64,000 nt of DNA from Brachionus manjavacas (GCA_019054805.1 JAHQIY010000004.1:1612001-1676000), one strand, 5' to 3'; shown: positions 52,380 to 63,780, counted from the stretch's first letter. Program-made: numbers and translations. The notes: generated from the sequence alone by a model not told the origin.

Positions 52380-53150
52380 AATAAAAAAATTGAAAATAAT
52401 AAATTGATTGTTTTTAATTAAATTGTATATTAACTTAGAAATGAAAAATAATTTTTTTACAATCGTAACGATGACAGAATTTTAACATTTGAATAAAATA
52501 GATTTACAAAATACAAAAAAATTCTGATTAGGATAGATCATAGAGACAAGAAATAAATAAATTTCAAAAAATTGATGTTTTTTTATAATTAATAAAAATA
52601 GTCTTTTTTTGTTGAATTTAGTGAAACATATTTTGTTTCATGTTGTTTTATCATCAAATTTTAAAAATATCAATTTTGTCAATTTAAATTAATAAAGAAA
52701 AATTTTATTTTTGTAATTTTGGGAAGGTTTGTATGAAATTTTACAATGCCAAAGAAAAGGTTATCTGATGTTCGCCGGTGTTTCCAAAATCCAGATTGCT
52801 CCTAGACAAGAAGAATTTTTTTACTATTTTTCAAAATACTAATTTTGGATAACTAATATTTTTTTTTATTAATTTGCTAATTTGAATCCTGCTAAATTGA
52901 ATCCGTATTAGTTAGAGTAAATTGAAAACTGAACGAAAGAGCAACAACTTCCTAAACAAGAATCAGAAATGATGTGCAAAAATTAAGAGGTAGATAATAA
53001 GACATTTAAATTGATAGTTCAAGAAGAGTTTAAAGACATTAAATGACTGTAACTGTGGGATCTTAATTTAATCACGCAGGCACACATTCATTAACACACA
53101 ATTCAGGTGACTTATGAAAATTAATTGAATAGTATTTGCACATAGTCACG
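52380..53150. other. AT-rich spacer 3' of HCN-C
   Basis: No gene seen. One piece (52755-52800, AGAAAAGGTTATCTGATGTT with CGCCGGTGTTTCC) is the inverse of part of the LINE at 58005-58045, so a small LINE fragment is present. Confidence 0.45.
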
Positions 53151-53159
53151 TTTTTACTT

Positions 53160-53330
53160 CGTGTAGAAGTGAAACGAGAGATTTATAAAATTCCGGGTGC
53201 TGGACTTATCCGTGAGAGGAGAGTGACACCTTTTGGGCGGTCCAAATCATTTTAATTAAGAAATCTAATGAGAAGACCCACAAATGCATTCATTATCCTA
53301 TACCTTAGAAAACAATCAATAACACTACAG
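53160..53330 (+). pseudogene. Ty3/gypsy reverse-transcriptase fragment
   Basis: One frame gives EVKREIYKIPGAGLIRERR and the next gives FWAVQIILIKKSNEKTHKCI. Together these follow the start of a gypsy RT (E....I..ll..GLIr.s.SPwas.vvlVKKKdg..R.CiDyR). It is about 50 residues, with a frameshift in the middle and nothing further downstream. Confidence 0.55.
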
Positions 53331-53514
53331 CATAGGTGCCTTTTTCCCCTTAGATCTTATCTTTAAAGTCTGACAATCTAAAATAAGATCTTCGTTACAC
53401 AAAAAAATTTGATTTAAAAAAAATAAATTTTTTTATTAATATTTTTAATTGAAAAAACAATTTTAAAATTAAAAAGTAAAAGGTTTAAGGATAAAGTAAA
53501 TACTAACAAGTATT

Positions 53515-54772
53515 TTAATTAAAAGAAAATGAAGGTGGACTCAATACTTGACTTTGTTTTCTAATCAATTTTGATGGTATCGAAGGGCTTTTCTTCAACA
53601 AATTCGGTATATTCAAATTTGTCTTGATCAATCGAATCTTTTTTCTTGATGACGAATGAGAAGATGCTTTTTCCATATTCCTGGTAGACATTGAGCTTTG
53701 TTCTTCGTCACTGGACTCTTTGTCTTTGGCTTCATTTTCGCTAGAACTTCCCGACGGATTGGGTGTCGCTTTGGCAACAATATCCTTCAAAGCCTCCTGG
53801 TCTATCTTCAAGTCTTGTCTGGTGCTGATTATGCTCGGATTTTTGCCCAATTTGTTCAACCTTTCTGCTGCCACCGATTCCATTGTCCGTCTCATCATCG
53901 GATACTGCTCCAGTACATTGTAAAAATGATCAACAGACAGCGAATACAAGTTGCAGTATGTGACAGCCTGACAACTGGCCACTCGAGTCGCCCTAGTCAA
54001 CAAACATATCTCGCCAAAGTAGGATCCATCACTGAGAGTAGTCATCACTTCATTGTTTGACTTAAGAATGTCGACTATGCCCTCCTGGATAAAATACATC
54101 TTTGAGCCAATTGTACCCTCACGGCAAATTATGTCACCAGGCTGGAATACTTCAAACTTCAACTTGGTCACCACATCGGACACAAAATTTTGATCTGCAT
54201 TGGCAAAGAAGGGCAACTGATGAAACCAAAGAGCGGCAATTGTAGTTGATGATGTCAAGTCTAAGTCTTTCGGAGAGCTCATTTAAAATGGCGTCCTCGT
54301 CGAACATTTTGCCCTGATAGCGGTGTTCGTAGTATTCGGTGATGCGACTGCGTAGGTCACGCGGAAACTTGCGCCACACCATGTACTCCTCTACTTGTTT
54401 GTACTTTTCGTTGTACATGCGCCTTGAAGTGTCAAAGCTTTGCACAAGAGCACTCACATGGCCAATGGTTACAGCATAGCACATGGCGCCAGTGACCATG
54501 CTGAGCATGGTGAGCCACATGTCCGTGTAGGTCTGGGGCGGATAGCGGCCGTAGCCGATGCAGAGCATGTGTGACAAAGCTTTGAATAGAGCCACTGTGT
54601 ACTGTTCGGTCCAGTCGGCCTCTTGCAGATTGTTCAAGCAAACCCAGGACTCTTTCGGAAATGATTGAAGCATTGGGACCAGAAATTGTAAGCATCCGTT
54701 CCAATGGGCTAGTAGAATGATTAGTGCCACTAGGTTCAAGATTCTCATCACCATGCTGGCTATGCTCAAAAA
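53515..54772 (-). CDS. HCN-C exon 3 (S5 to CNBD), with +1 frameshift
   Basis: The acceptor TTTGCTGTCTAG precedes TTTTTGAGCATAGCC. The length of 1258 nt is one more than a multiple of three. Frame 1 covers S5, pore, S6 and the C-linker to about 54217; frame 2 covers the CNBD from [10 protein letters not shown] to the stop at 53515. The CNBD is nearly identical at nucleotide level to HCN-A (53880-54371 against 8217-8708), and the pore to HCN-B. The tail is unique and long ([39 protein letters not shown]). Confidence 0.88.
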
Positions 54773-57700
54773 CTAGACAGCAAAGAAATATTTTATTCTC
54801 TTATTTTCAATAGCAAGTTTTAATTAAATTATAATTTAAAGCAAAATTAATTGTTTAATTAATACAAATAAACTAAAATAAATACATTTAAATGGTCGGT
54901 GAGAAAACTAGTACGCTATGTTAGTAAGGAATTGTGCAATAGTGGAAGCAAGCAGAATGTAATATTTTTAAATTATCAAAGAGTTTTTTTTTTAGTAAAA
55001 CTTTTTAAAAGGCATGAGGAAACATTTCGAGTTTATTGAATTAAATGATAGAGTCAGTAAAAGTCAGTTGATAAAAAAATAAAAATATTTGACTTGTCCT
55101 CATAAGAACACCTTACACTTTAGGGTTCATTTTGATTGCAATATGAAAACTTGGTACAAAATTTCAGTACAGCAATTAAAAACTGAAATGCGCTCTCAAA
55201 ATTTGTAATCGAGATATGTTTTTTTTACATTTTGACGTTCAAATTTAAAAAAATTTTAAAATATAAAAGATAAAAAAAATACAGCATGTTGAAAAAATTT
55301 TAAAATTATTTATTTATTTATTTAATTTGACGAAAAATTGAGTTTATAAGGAAAAAATTAAAAACACTAATTTGTAGAGCTTTTTTTCTTTAATTTGAAA
55401 TAACAAACAAATTACAATTAACACTTAAATATTTATAATCACCAAACTTTCTCTAAAAATTAAAAAATTTAAGTCGGTTCAAAAGTTTAGAAATTTGGAT
55501 AATCCAAAAGATTGAATAATTTTATCAATCTTTTTACACACTTTTTTGATTATTCTTACATATCTCTTAATTGTGAATAAATTGTGCTCCTAAACTGCTT
55601 AATTTAAATATTCTCCAACTCCATATATAGATCCACAAAAGAAACAAAAAATTATGAATACTCTCTGATTTTCGCAGATGATCTAGTTACATTCTTCATT
55701 TATAACACTAAAAAACTAAAAAAAGATTTTCAGATTTAAAGAAAAAAACTTAACTTTTGTGAATTAAGCTATTTTTTATATTAATTACATTTCTATGTAA
55801 AACATCGCCAAGCCTGGCGTAAAATTTTGAATAAATTAAATTAAATTAAATAATAAAAAGGGGAACCTAGAAAATAAGATAAATCAACTAATTGATAAAA
55901 TATAAATACACCAACGAACTAGAACAATGGCTTATTAAGTGGAAAATGAAGATATCAGTTGAAAAGTTTAAATTTCGGGGAATAAGTTTTTCAGCATGAA
56001 AATCTACACAAAAAAATGAAAAAAACATATAACCGATATGTGTCATACTCTAGCCTATACGTGTCCAAAATAGGACGCATTAGTATCGTTCTTTCAATGT
56101 ACAGTACGTTTCTGAAATAAGTTGACAGTTTTTAGAGCATTTAGAGCAAGTTTTTTTAATAAATTATTACAAAAATTTATATAATCAATAGAAAACCCTA
56201 TTGCCACATGGATGAGGTACAATAAAACATAAAAAAGTTTAAAAAAAACATAAAAAAAGAATTCACAACATAAAAATAATTTCTATTTATCAAACTGACA
56301 AAAAAAACATGAGTCAATTGTTATTAAACTAAGAATAAAACATAAATTATTTTTGATTTAATTAATTAGTCCTTTTCGTACCATGGTCCTCCTATTCTTT
56401 TTTGAGAACTATTATTAAATTTTTTAAATTTTTTAAATATAATACCAGGAAAACCGATTGAGTCTAAATCTTTATTCTTGGTTGACTTAAGATGAATAAT
56501 ATTATTCATTATTTCATCTTCACATGATTTCGGAATTTTTTTCGAATTTTTATTTATCTTTAAAAATACAAATCAATTAAATTGCTAATTATTTTTTGGC
56601 ATATATTTTTTTGAGTAGCTAATTTATTTTTTTCGAGTAGCTAATTTATTTTTCAAAATAGCTAATTGAATAAAAATATTTTTCGGCAGTAGCTAAATTA
56701 TTTGCGATAATAGCTAATTTATTTTTTTAAGTAGAAACTGATAAAAAATTAATTTTAATCTAAAAAAGCACTTAATTGACATCATATAAGTGACAATTAG
56801 ATAAGAAGTCAGAATTCTATAATTTTTATAATGGTAATTATAATGTTTAATTATTATGAGTATAAAATTAACAGACTTTTGAGTCTAGGAATTACTTTGA
56901 AATTCTTGATCTTTTCTTAGTTTCATCTTCATTAATTGACAAAATTACCGACTTTTGTGTCCTAAATAGTCAAGACATGACTAGTGACCATTTCCCAATC
57001 GAAGCATCGATTTCTATGGGCTATCAATTAGAAAATAAATCAGCAGCTAAAAAGTTTAACTATAAGAAAGCAAACTGGCAATTATTCAGCGAGATTTTAA
57101 ATTCTCAAATAGTGAATATCACTGAAAGTTCCCTCACAATAGATCAACTAAATGATAAAATTACAGAAAAAATTATTTCTACTTCACATAAAAGCATTCC
57201 TTATCATTCGCAGAAAATCTACAAAACCAGTCTTCCCCCGAACATTGTTAATTTTAATTAAAGAGCGGAGGAAAGAAAGAAGAAACTTCCAAAAAATTCG
57301 CTGTCAAAATCTCAAGAAAAAATTTAATCAACTTACATTCGAGTTAAAGGTCTCTTTAAAAAAATTTTGGAATCAAAATTGGTTTGATTTTATTGAGAAA
57401 ATGGGAAAAAAACCACTGACAAGTAGACCATTCTGGAAAAAAATAAATAAATTTAGATCAAAAAAAGGATCAAATTTAATCCCAAATTTGATTTTAAATG
57501 ACAAGGAATTCAAAACTAATGAAGAAAAGGGAAAATGCTTTGGAGAACTCCTATCTTCAATATTTAGTCCTAATTCTGATTTAATCGATCGTGATAAAGA
57601 TTTCGAAATACTTAATTCTAACTCTGAATTCCTTAGAAATTATGATCAGTCTAATTTTAATGATCCAATTTGCTTAAATGAATTAATTATGGCTCTAAAA

Positions 57701-60700
57701 CGATTGAAAAATGAAGCGGCATCAGGACCTGACCAAATTCATAATCTAATGTTAAAAAACTTACCTAGAAATTCATTAATAGAAATAATAGAACTTTTCA
57801 ATTTATCTCTTCGAGAAGGTAAAGCATGGAAAACATCGAACATTACTATGATTCAAAAAAAGCCTCTTCTTTATAAGATCCTTTAAATTATAGACCAATT
57901 AGTATAACGAGTTGTTTAGGAAAGCTCCTGGAACGCATAGTATTTTCAAGATTATACAATTATTTGGAACAAAATTCACAACTTATCCAGGAGCAATCTG
58001 GATTTAGGAAACACCGGCGAACATCAGATAATCTTTTCTTTTTAATTCAAAAAATTGTGGAATCATTTAATAGAAAAAAAAGAGTTTGTGGCCTTTTTTT
58101 TGATATTTCTAAAGCCTTTAATAGGGTTTGGCATGAAGGTCTACTTTTTAAATTGATTAAAATGAATCCACCTCATTACTTGACTAACTGGATTGGATCC
58201 TTTTTAGATAGTTGGACATTTAAGGTAAATGTGATCATCTGAGCGAAGAATATAAAATATAAAATATAAAAAAGCAGGTGTTCCTCAAGGCTCAGTAATT
58301 AGTCCTCTTTTATTTAGTATTTATATTAATGACATCCCAAAAAGAAACTAAGCAAATAACGAATACTCTCTGCTTTTCGCAGATGATCTTGTTACATTCT
58401 TCATTTATAACAAAAAGGGGAAATTAGAAAATAATATAAATAAATACACCAACGAACTAGAACAATGGCTTATTAAATGGAAAATGAAGATATCAGTTGA
58501 AAAGTCGTGTTCAGTAGTCTTTTCTAGGTGCAAAAAAGAGGGTGATAATCTAAACTTAAAAATCTATGGAAACAGAATAGTGAGCCAAAATGAAATCAAG
58601 TTTCTTGGTATTGAATTTGGTTCTAAGTTAAACTTTAATATACTAGTAGACGAAATTAAAGAACGCTGCAACAAAAGGCTAAATTTTATTAAGATATTGT
58701 CAAACAAAAAATGGGGTCTCAATCAAAACACACTAGGTAATTTATATAAATCTTTAGTCGGATCGATTTTAGACTATTCTTTTCCTTGCTTAAAATATTT
58801 TCAGAAAATAATATCAAAAAACTACAAGCAATACAGAATACAGCAGTAAGATCTATCCTTTAGTTAAAATATGATACTCCCTCCAACATCGTGCAACATG
58901 AAGCTTTTAATAAACTAAAATTACTAACAGTCTCGAATCGTCTTTTTGAGTTGAGTGAGAAATATGTTGGGACAGGACTGAGTCATTCTATTCCATTGGT
59001 TATAAGACTGGTGAAAGAATACAAAGAAGGTTTCGAATCAAGATATATTGAATACCCAACTCCATTGTGTAATTGCTACCTTACTATTTCTTCTTTTTTT
59101 CCTGAAACTTGAACTATTTAAACATGTGCCACATGAAACAATCTTTTCCAATTTATGTCTTTTCAACTTTCATTTTTTTTAGCTTATTTACTCTATTTTG
59201 ATTCTTTTTTTTTATTTAATTTTATTAACTTTAATTTTATTTTTATTTATTTTTTTTATTTTATTTTTAATTTATTCTGAAGGAGCTTTAGCTCGGTACA
59301 GAAAACAAATAAAAAAAAAAAAAAAGAAAAAAAAAAGTAACTTCGAAACAAAAAATTTAAAGTAAAAACAAAATATGAGCCAAGAAAATTCTGAATCATC
59401 AACGACTTTACTTGTTCGACGAGAGGATGAATATGATGAAGCGAATCAAACTGACAACGACGCCGATGAATTGCCTACCTAAAAGTTTCGTGGCTCTTCT
59501 AAACCGTATGATTCTTGCAAAACGTATGAGAATCTAGAAGAGTGTATAAGAGAACTTTCTTCGGGTCAAATCGAAACGAAATTATTTGAACTCAACAGGA
59601 CCTTGGGCTACTTTTAAGAAAATTTGTCATGGAACGATTCTTACAAGATAATCGAAATCAATGAACAAGTATGGGAATTAAGTGAATGTTCTTGTCAGTA
59701 TTGGAAAAAAAATTACATTTGCAAACATGTAATAGGTATAAGCTATGAACTGTCTAAGTTTGATACCTTTCCAGCTTTGGACTTGAATATTGAGCAAAAC
59801 TCGAAGAGAGGTAGACGCAAAAAATTTATGTTTAATTTCTCTCTTATTCAAATTATAAAAACAATTTTTGATTTATGTTTTAATTTTTTTTTTCTCCATT
59901 TTTATGTTTTATTATACCTCGTCCTTGCCATATGATAAAAATAGACACAATTAGTGGATACTTAAAAACGCTGTAGCGCAGCTCTAGAGCATGTGCTCAA
60001 GCAAGCTGTCAACTTATTTCAGAGACGTAGTGTATTTCGAGAACGGTAAGTCTTATCAACAAAATTCAAAAAAAATTTGAATTCAGCATCCAAAGCTTTA
60101 CGTATGACCAATTTTTGAGATAAAAATCTCATTTGGTTCAAAAGTTTTTTAGGAATTTAAAGGTTGGATCACATTGCCTTGTATATCAGACCCCTATTTG
60201 AACCATAAACCCTATTAGAACCATATGTTCATGGTATCAAAATAAACAAAATTTAAATTAGAAAAAAGTTATCTGAGCAAAGTTTTGACTTGAAATTCAA
60301 AATTTTAGAAAAAAAGCTCTCGAAGTAATAAAAAATTTAAATTAAAAAAAAACAATTTTTGAAATAAAATATTACACTTTATTACTTTTTTACACCATTT
60401 TACGTTAAATTACATAATTAAATGTAATAATTATTCTCCGTCATTTTTTTTAAATTAATGCAAATACTAGTATCTATATTTTTTTTTGCTAAAAGATAAT
60501 TTCAAAAATGACAAACCACTTGAAGCAAAATGATTTTAAAAGTTAAACAATAAATCCTTTGTCTTAATAAATAAAAAATTACAAAACAGTTTTATTTTCA
60601 TTTTGATAAATCTTTTTGATAAAAGATTCTAATTTTCAAATTTATTTCAAATTCGGGTGACCGAATCTTATTAATTGTAAATGAATTTAAGCTTTTCGAT

Positions 60701-61909
60701 TAGCTTTTTTTGAAGAGTTGTTTAAATGCCTCAAGCCAAAGTAGGGAAAAGTCAGAGTGAAAATGACTTTTGCTTTTAAATTTTTTTTCGTTCAAGAGAA
60801 CTCAAAACTAAAATTTTTGACCAACACTGCCTATTTGACTACAAATTTTATTTACCCATCTTATTGAATTGTGTTCCAAAAACACCTACACTCATCAGAT
60901 TTATGTTTAGGGTCATTTTCTTGGTGCAGGAAAAAGTTAAAACTGAAGTTAACTATTTTTGTATGTTGTTCTAAAAAAAATACATGCTCCTCTAAATAGT
61001 CTAGTAAACTAATTGAGGTTTTTTTCATGCGTTTGAGTAATTGTCCGTTTGAAAAAGCTAATTTTCAAGCGGAAAATACCCGCTGGTCAATATTGAATAG
61101 GATGCAGTTTTTTAAGCTCTAAGGTTTTCATTCACTGAGCTTAGAGTCAATCGGAAAGAAACCGAGATTTTAAAAATTAAAAAAAATGGATTGTCTTACA
61201 TTGCGTTTACCTTCTTGTTTACGATTATTTAATCTCTTAAAAAAATTAAATGTGTGAAATAAAATTAAGTGGAATGATGCTAGGCTTTTACAAAGATTAA
61301 AGCGATGGTAGACATAAGCTTCCCGTTTCCTTCCAGAAGACTCCTGGCCACAATTAAATCAAACAAAACTAACATAGCGATAATAAATATAAATATAAAA
61401 CTGATATGCAAACTTACATTTTTGAATTCCTTTAAAACAAAAAAAATAAGTTCATTCATTTTTTAAGAAAGAATGCCGGCTGTAGCTACGGGTCCCAACC
61501 GCCCGAGGTGAGGGTCGTGAGCGGTCCAGAGCCGAGGCAATAGCCGGCACTCTACTTCAAAGCTTAGTCAGTTATACTCCAAAGAGTCTTTATAAAAGCC
61601 GATGTGAAGGTGCCTAAGGTTACTAGCAAAAAGCAGCACTTACCTCTTCCCATTGATGGACGTAGCGGACTAGGCGGCTGAGACGAAGCAAACGCAGCAA
61701 GCTTAGCAGCTTTACTAGACGTAGCACCTTGAGGGCCCGACCGGTCCGAGCCAATTGGTATTTTTCGCCGCTTTCACGAACTAACAAAAATATGTAGTCT
61801 AATGGTATTGAACTTAAAAAATCAACAAAAAACCAGGTGCGGATATAGTGTTTGGCTATTTGTTTAGGCTGAAGTATTATCTCATCAACATAATCGTTTT
61901 GTAAAACAC
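53515..61909 (-). CDS. HCN-C: third tandem HCN channel gene, first exon outside window, frameshifted
   Basis: Exon 2 is at 61909-61644 and exon 3 at 54772-53515. The exon with the N-terminus, S1 and S2 should lie above 64000 (nothing like it occurs at 61910-64000). S3-S4, S5, pore with CIGYGRY, S6 and C-linker are in frame. Near 54215 one extra A, compared with HCN-A (GGGCAACTGATG against GGGCACTGATG), shifts the frame. As written the protein runs [10 protein letters not shown] and stops at 54152, losing the CNBD, while the CNBD frame itself is open to 53515 and has a long Ser/Lys-rich tail. Options are a real truncating mutation, a sequence error, or a young pseudogene. The remaining sequence shows no other damage. 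Introns 2 (6.9 kb) and 1 (over 2.1 kb) carry transposons. Confidence 0.88.
55620..55975 (+). pseudogene. LINE RT fragment interrupted by a SINE-like 3' end
   Basis: TCTGATTTTCGCAGATGATC with TAGTTACATTCTTCATTTAT ([12 protein letters not shown]) and, after the interruption, AACGAACTAGAACAATGGC and TGGAAAATGAAGATATCAGT match 58370-58505 of the LINE downstream almost exactly. Between them (about 55735-55855) is an AT-rich segment ending ACATCGCCAAGCCTGGCGTA then AAATTAAATTAAATT, the hairpin-tailed repeat also seen at 36060. Confidence 0.75.
56385..56575 (-). other. Unassigned exon-like open segment
   Basis: After a TATTTTTAAAG that could be an acceptor (about 56560), the minus strand reads [40 protein letters not shown] and [16 protein letters not shown] before a stop. 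The composition is protein-like. It may be the last exon of a transposase. The family is not recognised. Confidence 0.3.
56595..56740. repeat. Repeated AGCTAATTTATTTTTC words
   Basis: Five spaced copies of (G)TAGCTAATTTATTTTTT-type words occur within 145 bp. Such clusters are typical of subterminal transposase-binding repeats in MULE and other DNA transposons. No boundary was found. Confidence 0.45.
56850..59335 (+). pseudogene. LINE with most of its reverse transcriptase and 3' UTR
   Basis: In order: endonuclease end ([12 protein letters not shown]), linker, RT start ([15 protein letters not shown] preceded by [20 protein letters not shown]), [20 protein letters not shown] (normally AFDRVWH), [31 protein letters not shown] and [14 protein letters not shown]. 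The C-terminal tail follows ([22 protein letters not shown]). It is a Jockey/CR1-like element. Frame breaks occur near 57250, 57870, 58240 and 58840, so it is inactive, but decay is mild. The 3' UTR ends TTCTGAAGGAGCTTTAGCTC and GGTACAGAAAACAAATAAA, then poly(A) at 59311-59335. Near-identical 3' ends lie at 11876 and 1800. It lies in HCN-C intron 2, antisense. Confidence 0.88.
59375..59935 (+). pseudogene. MULE-like protein: acidic N-terminus joined to SWIM zinc-finger end
   Basis: ATG at 59375 opens [20 protein letters not shown] then [10 protein letters not shown] and a stop. [20 protein letters not shown] follows. After a large gap relative to a full transposase, [19 protein letters not shown] leads into [14 protein letters not shown], the CxC..CxH SWIM finger found near the C-terminus of Mutator-like transposases. 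An [10 protein letters not shown] basic end comes next. The FLYWCH and DDE parts are missing, so this is an internally deleted remnant. Confidence 0.65.
60035..61470. other. AT-rich part of HCN-C intron 2
   Basis: No coding region or clear repeat boundary. A GTCAGAGTGAAAATGACTTT with CCAACACTGC block near 60750-60830 belongs to the GTCAAAGTC repeat family. The rest is A/T-rich. Confidence 0.4.
61471..61560. other. GC-rich structured segment of unknown nature
   Basis: About 75 nt that stand out sharply from the AT-rich background. The ends pair as GCCGGCT (61478) with AGCCGGC (61546). Inside, ACCGC can pair with GCGGT, and further G/C-rich words occur (CGGGTCCCAACCGCCCGAGG, GAGCCGAGGC). The size and closing 7-bp stem are tRNA-like, but neither strand has a proper T-loop (GTTCRANYC) or anticodon arm, so it is not called a tRNA. 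It lies 75 bp from the splice donor of HCN-C exon 2, inside intron 2. Confidence 0.5.
61644..61909 (-). CDS. HCN-C exon 2 (S3-S4)
   Basis: The acceptor TTTTAAG precedes GTGTTTTAC and the donor GAAGAG precedes GTAAGT. It has 88 codons after the split Gly, the same phases as the paralogues. It reads [20 protein letters not shown] then [39 protein letters not shown] and [16 protein letters not shown]. It is more GC-rich at third positions than exon 2 of HCN-A and HCN-B. Confidence 0.9.
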
Positions 61910-62131
61910 CTTAAAATTTTTAAAATAAAATTTAATTTTCAAAATTTATTTTTATTTGAAAAAGTCTAATTTTTTTTATCTAATATATAGTGGTTTATAA
62001 AAAAATGTGACAATTTTAAGATATAGTTTTGACTTGAAAAAAAAAGTCAAGTCTAAACAATCTTTTTATTTATGTTTTTTTTTATTTAATTTTTAATAAT
62101 TAATTTAAAGTAAAAAAAAGGCTTGGAGCTA

Positions 62132-62610
62132 CAGTACTGCTTTGATTTTCTGTTTTTACGTAATTTTACGTGAAATTCCGGAAATTTACCAAAGTAAAAA
62201 AGTAATGTGAGAATTTTGACATTTTTTGACATTTTTAAAAAATTTTGGGCCTGAATTCGGAAAAAAAATTACGTTATTCACGTAATTTTACGTGTAATTT
62301 TATTTTGAAATGGTAATTTTTATAAAAAAAAGGAAATTTTTTGCAAATTTGGAAAAAGTAAATTTTAAACAATAAGCAGAAACTCAAAATTAAATAATGT
62401 TCAATGATTCGACTTATCTCCATTTTTTTAAATGATTTCTGTTATTTTGGCATTTTTCTTTTGTTAAAGATTTTTCGAAATCTTTGACCGCCATTTGGGC
62501 ATCAGCTTTGGATAAAATAATTCTCTTCTTAACATGCTTTTTTAACTCGCTGCACAAAAGTTCAATTGAATTTAAATCGGGAGACTTTGGGGGGGATTAA
62601 ATCTTTATTT
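62132..62610 (-). mobile_element. Tc1-like element: one terminal arm plus transposase C-terminal fragment
   Basis: After TA at 62130-62131 the sequence CAGTACTGCTTTGATTTTC with ACGTAATTTTACGTGAAATT repeats the terminal arm of the 9158-10184 element. Further in, minus strand 62600-62430 reads PPKSPDLNSIELLCSELKKH then VKKRIILSKADAQMAVKDFE. This is the SPDLNPIE block and following helix of Tc1 transposases (Pro replaced by Ser). The other end and the rest of the enzyme are missing. It lies in HCN-C intron 1. Confidence 0.7.
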
Positions 62611-62739
62611 AAAAGAAATGACTCAAATATTATAACTTATCCGAACAATTTTGTTTAAATTTAAAAAAGGAGTGCAATGATTAAAAAAGATTAAAGAACG
62701 ATGCTTTTGGTCATTGTCCCGGTGTAATTAAAAGGCTAT

Positions 62740-63780
62740 CATTTCCTACCTTCACTAATATATCTCCAATTCGTCATCTAATTAATATCTATTCTTCATC
62801 TAATAAATTTCCTCTTGAGTATAATTATATATATCCACACTAATAAATTAAATGGAACCTAAAATATTTCGAATTCCACTCTAATTAATTAAACCTCATT
62901 TAAATAAATTCGTCATCATCAAACCAATTCTGAGAATTACGAGGAAAAAAACTTCGATCTTTTAGTTGCTTTTAATGGCATTGGGAAATGGTCTGATCGG
63001 AAATCGAAAAGCTTTGATTTTTTTTACTTGATTCACTCCGCAAGTGTCAACTGATATGGCTATAAATAATAGAGGTAATTACTTTCGATATGTAACGATT
63101 TTTAGAGAATAGTATAGCCATACCAGTTGACATGGATGAAACCGCCATTACGACGAATGTAACCACCGATACAGTCCACAAGGCTTTCGATCCAAATGCT
63201 ATTAGCGACAGCGAAGATGATACTAGTGGCAGTTAAGAACCAGCAGCCAAGAAGAAGAAGACTAGAAGAAAGCGAGGACATGGACTTTGCTATGATAAGT
63301 TGGAGACTTATGACTCGTAGAAGGATGCTTTAGCTGCGGTTTCAACACACAGCGAACAGCGAACAAAGACCCTTCCAGGGACAGAAGATATTTTACCGAT
63401 GCAGCACTGTCCGGGGTAGTAAATGCCCGGTCAAATGCTACTTACTTCGCCAGGAAACAGGTTTGTTTAATAAATCTTTATTTAAAAAACGAAAGCGTGG
63501 TTCTCCTAAAAAAGCTACTAAGGCTCTTGTTAGGATGTAAAAGTTTTTTGTCGCTTATTTTTCTTATTATTTCTTATAATTTCTCATTATTTGTTTCTTA
63601 TTTTTTGTTTGTTTGTCGTTTTGCTTAAAAAATAAATAATTGATTATTACTATTAACTATCGATTTATATTTAAAATTGATTAGATGATCCCCAAATTAT
63701 ATAGTGGAGCTTTATTTTATTAGCGAAGATGGAAATTTATTAGTGAGGTAAGGAAATTGCTCCCTAATTAAAAGTCTAAA
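62740..63780 (+). pseudogene. MULE-like remnant with subterminal repeats
   Basis: ATG at 63132 opens DETAITTNVTTDTVHKAFDP, NAISDSEDDTSGS, then KKKKTRRKRGHGLCYDKLET and a degenerate zinc-finger-like region (QHCPG). It ends KRKRGSPKKATKALVRM and a stop at 63539. This is the same order as the 16.9 kb element. Stops are frequent. Flanking 62750-62890 and 63665-63770 carry repeated CTAATAAATT/CATCTAATTA-type words that could be subterminal repeats. Confidence 0.5.

Larger units (their letters stand above)
56102..60032. mobile_element. Pair of Tc1-like terminal inverted repeats enclosing 3.9 kb
   Basis: Left: TA then CAGTACGTTTCTGAAATAAG and TTGACAG. Right: CTGTCAACTTATTTCAGAGA then CGTAGTG and TA. 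The two ends match in inverse orientation at about 25 of 27 positions including the TA (56100-56101 and 60033-60034). They enclose an unassigned minus-strand exon-like piece, a LINE and MULE pieces. Either one element has been filled by later insertions or these are two independent ends of one family. Confidence 0.5.

Noticed and set aside
54152..54769. HCN-C truncated protein as a designed short isoform
   Set aside because: The shift is a single-base indel inside a tract otherwise almost identical to HCN-A, and the lost part remains open; an isoform is not needed to explain it.
59965..60010. tRNA-derived SINE A box (GTAGCGCAGCTCTAGAGC)
   Set aside because: Resembles a D-arm but no B box follows within 60 bp; the sequence is better explained as the subterminal part of a Tc1-like end.
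61471..61560. tRNA gene
   Set aside because: Length and a 7-bp closing stem are suggestive, but there is no T-loop consensus, no plausible anticodon arm and no terminator on either strand.
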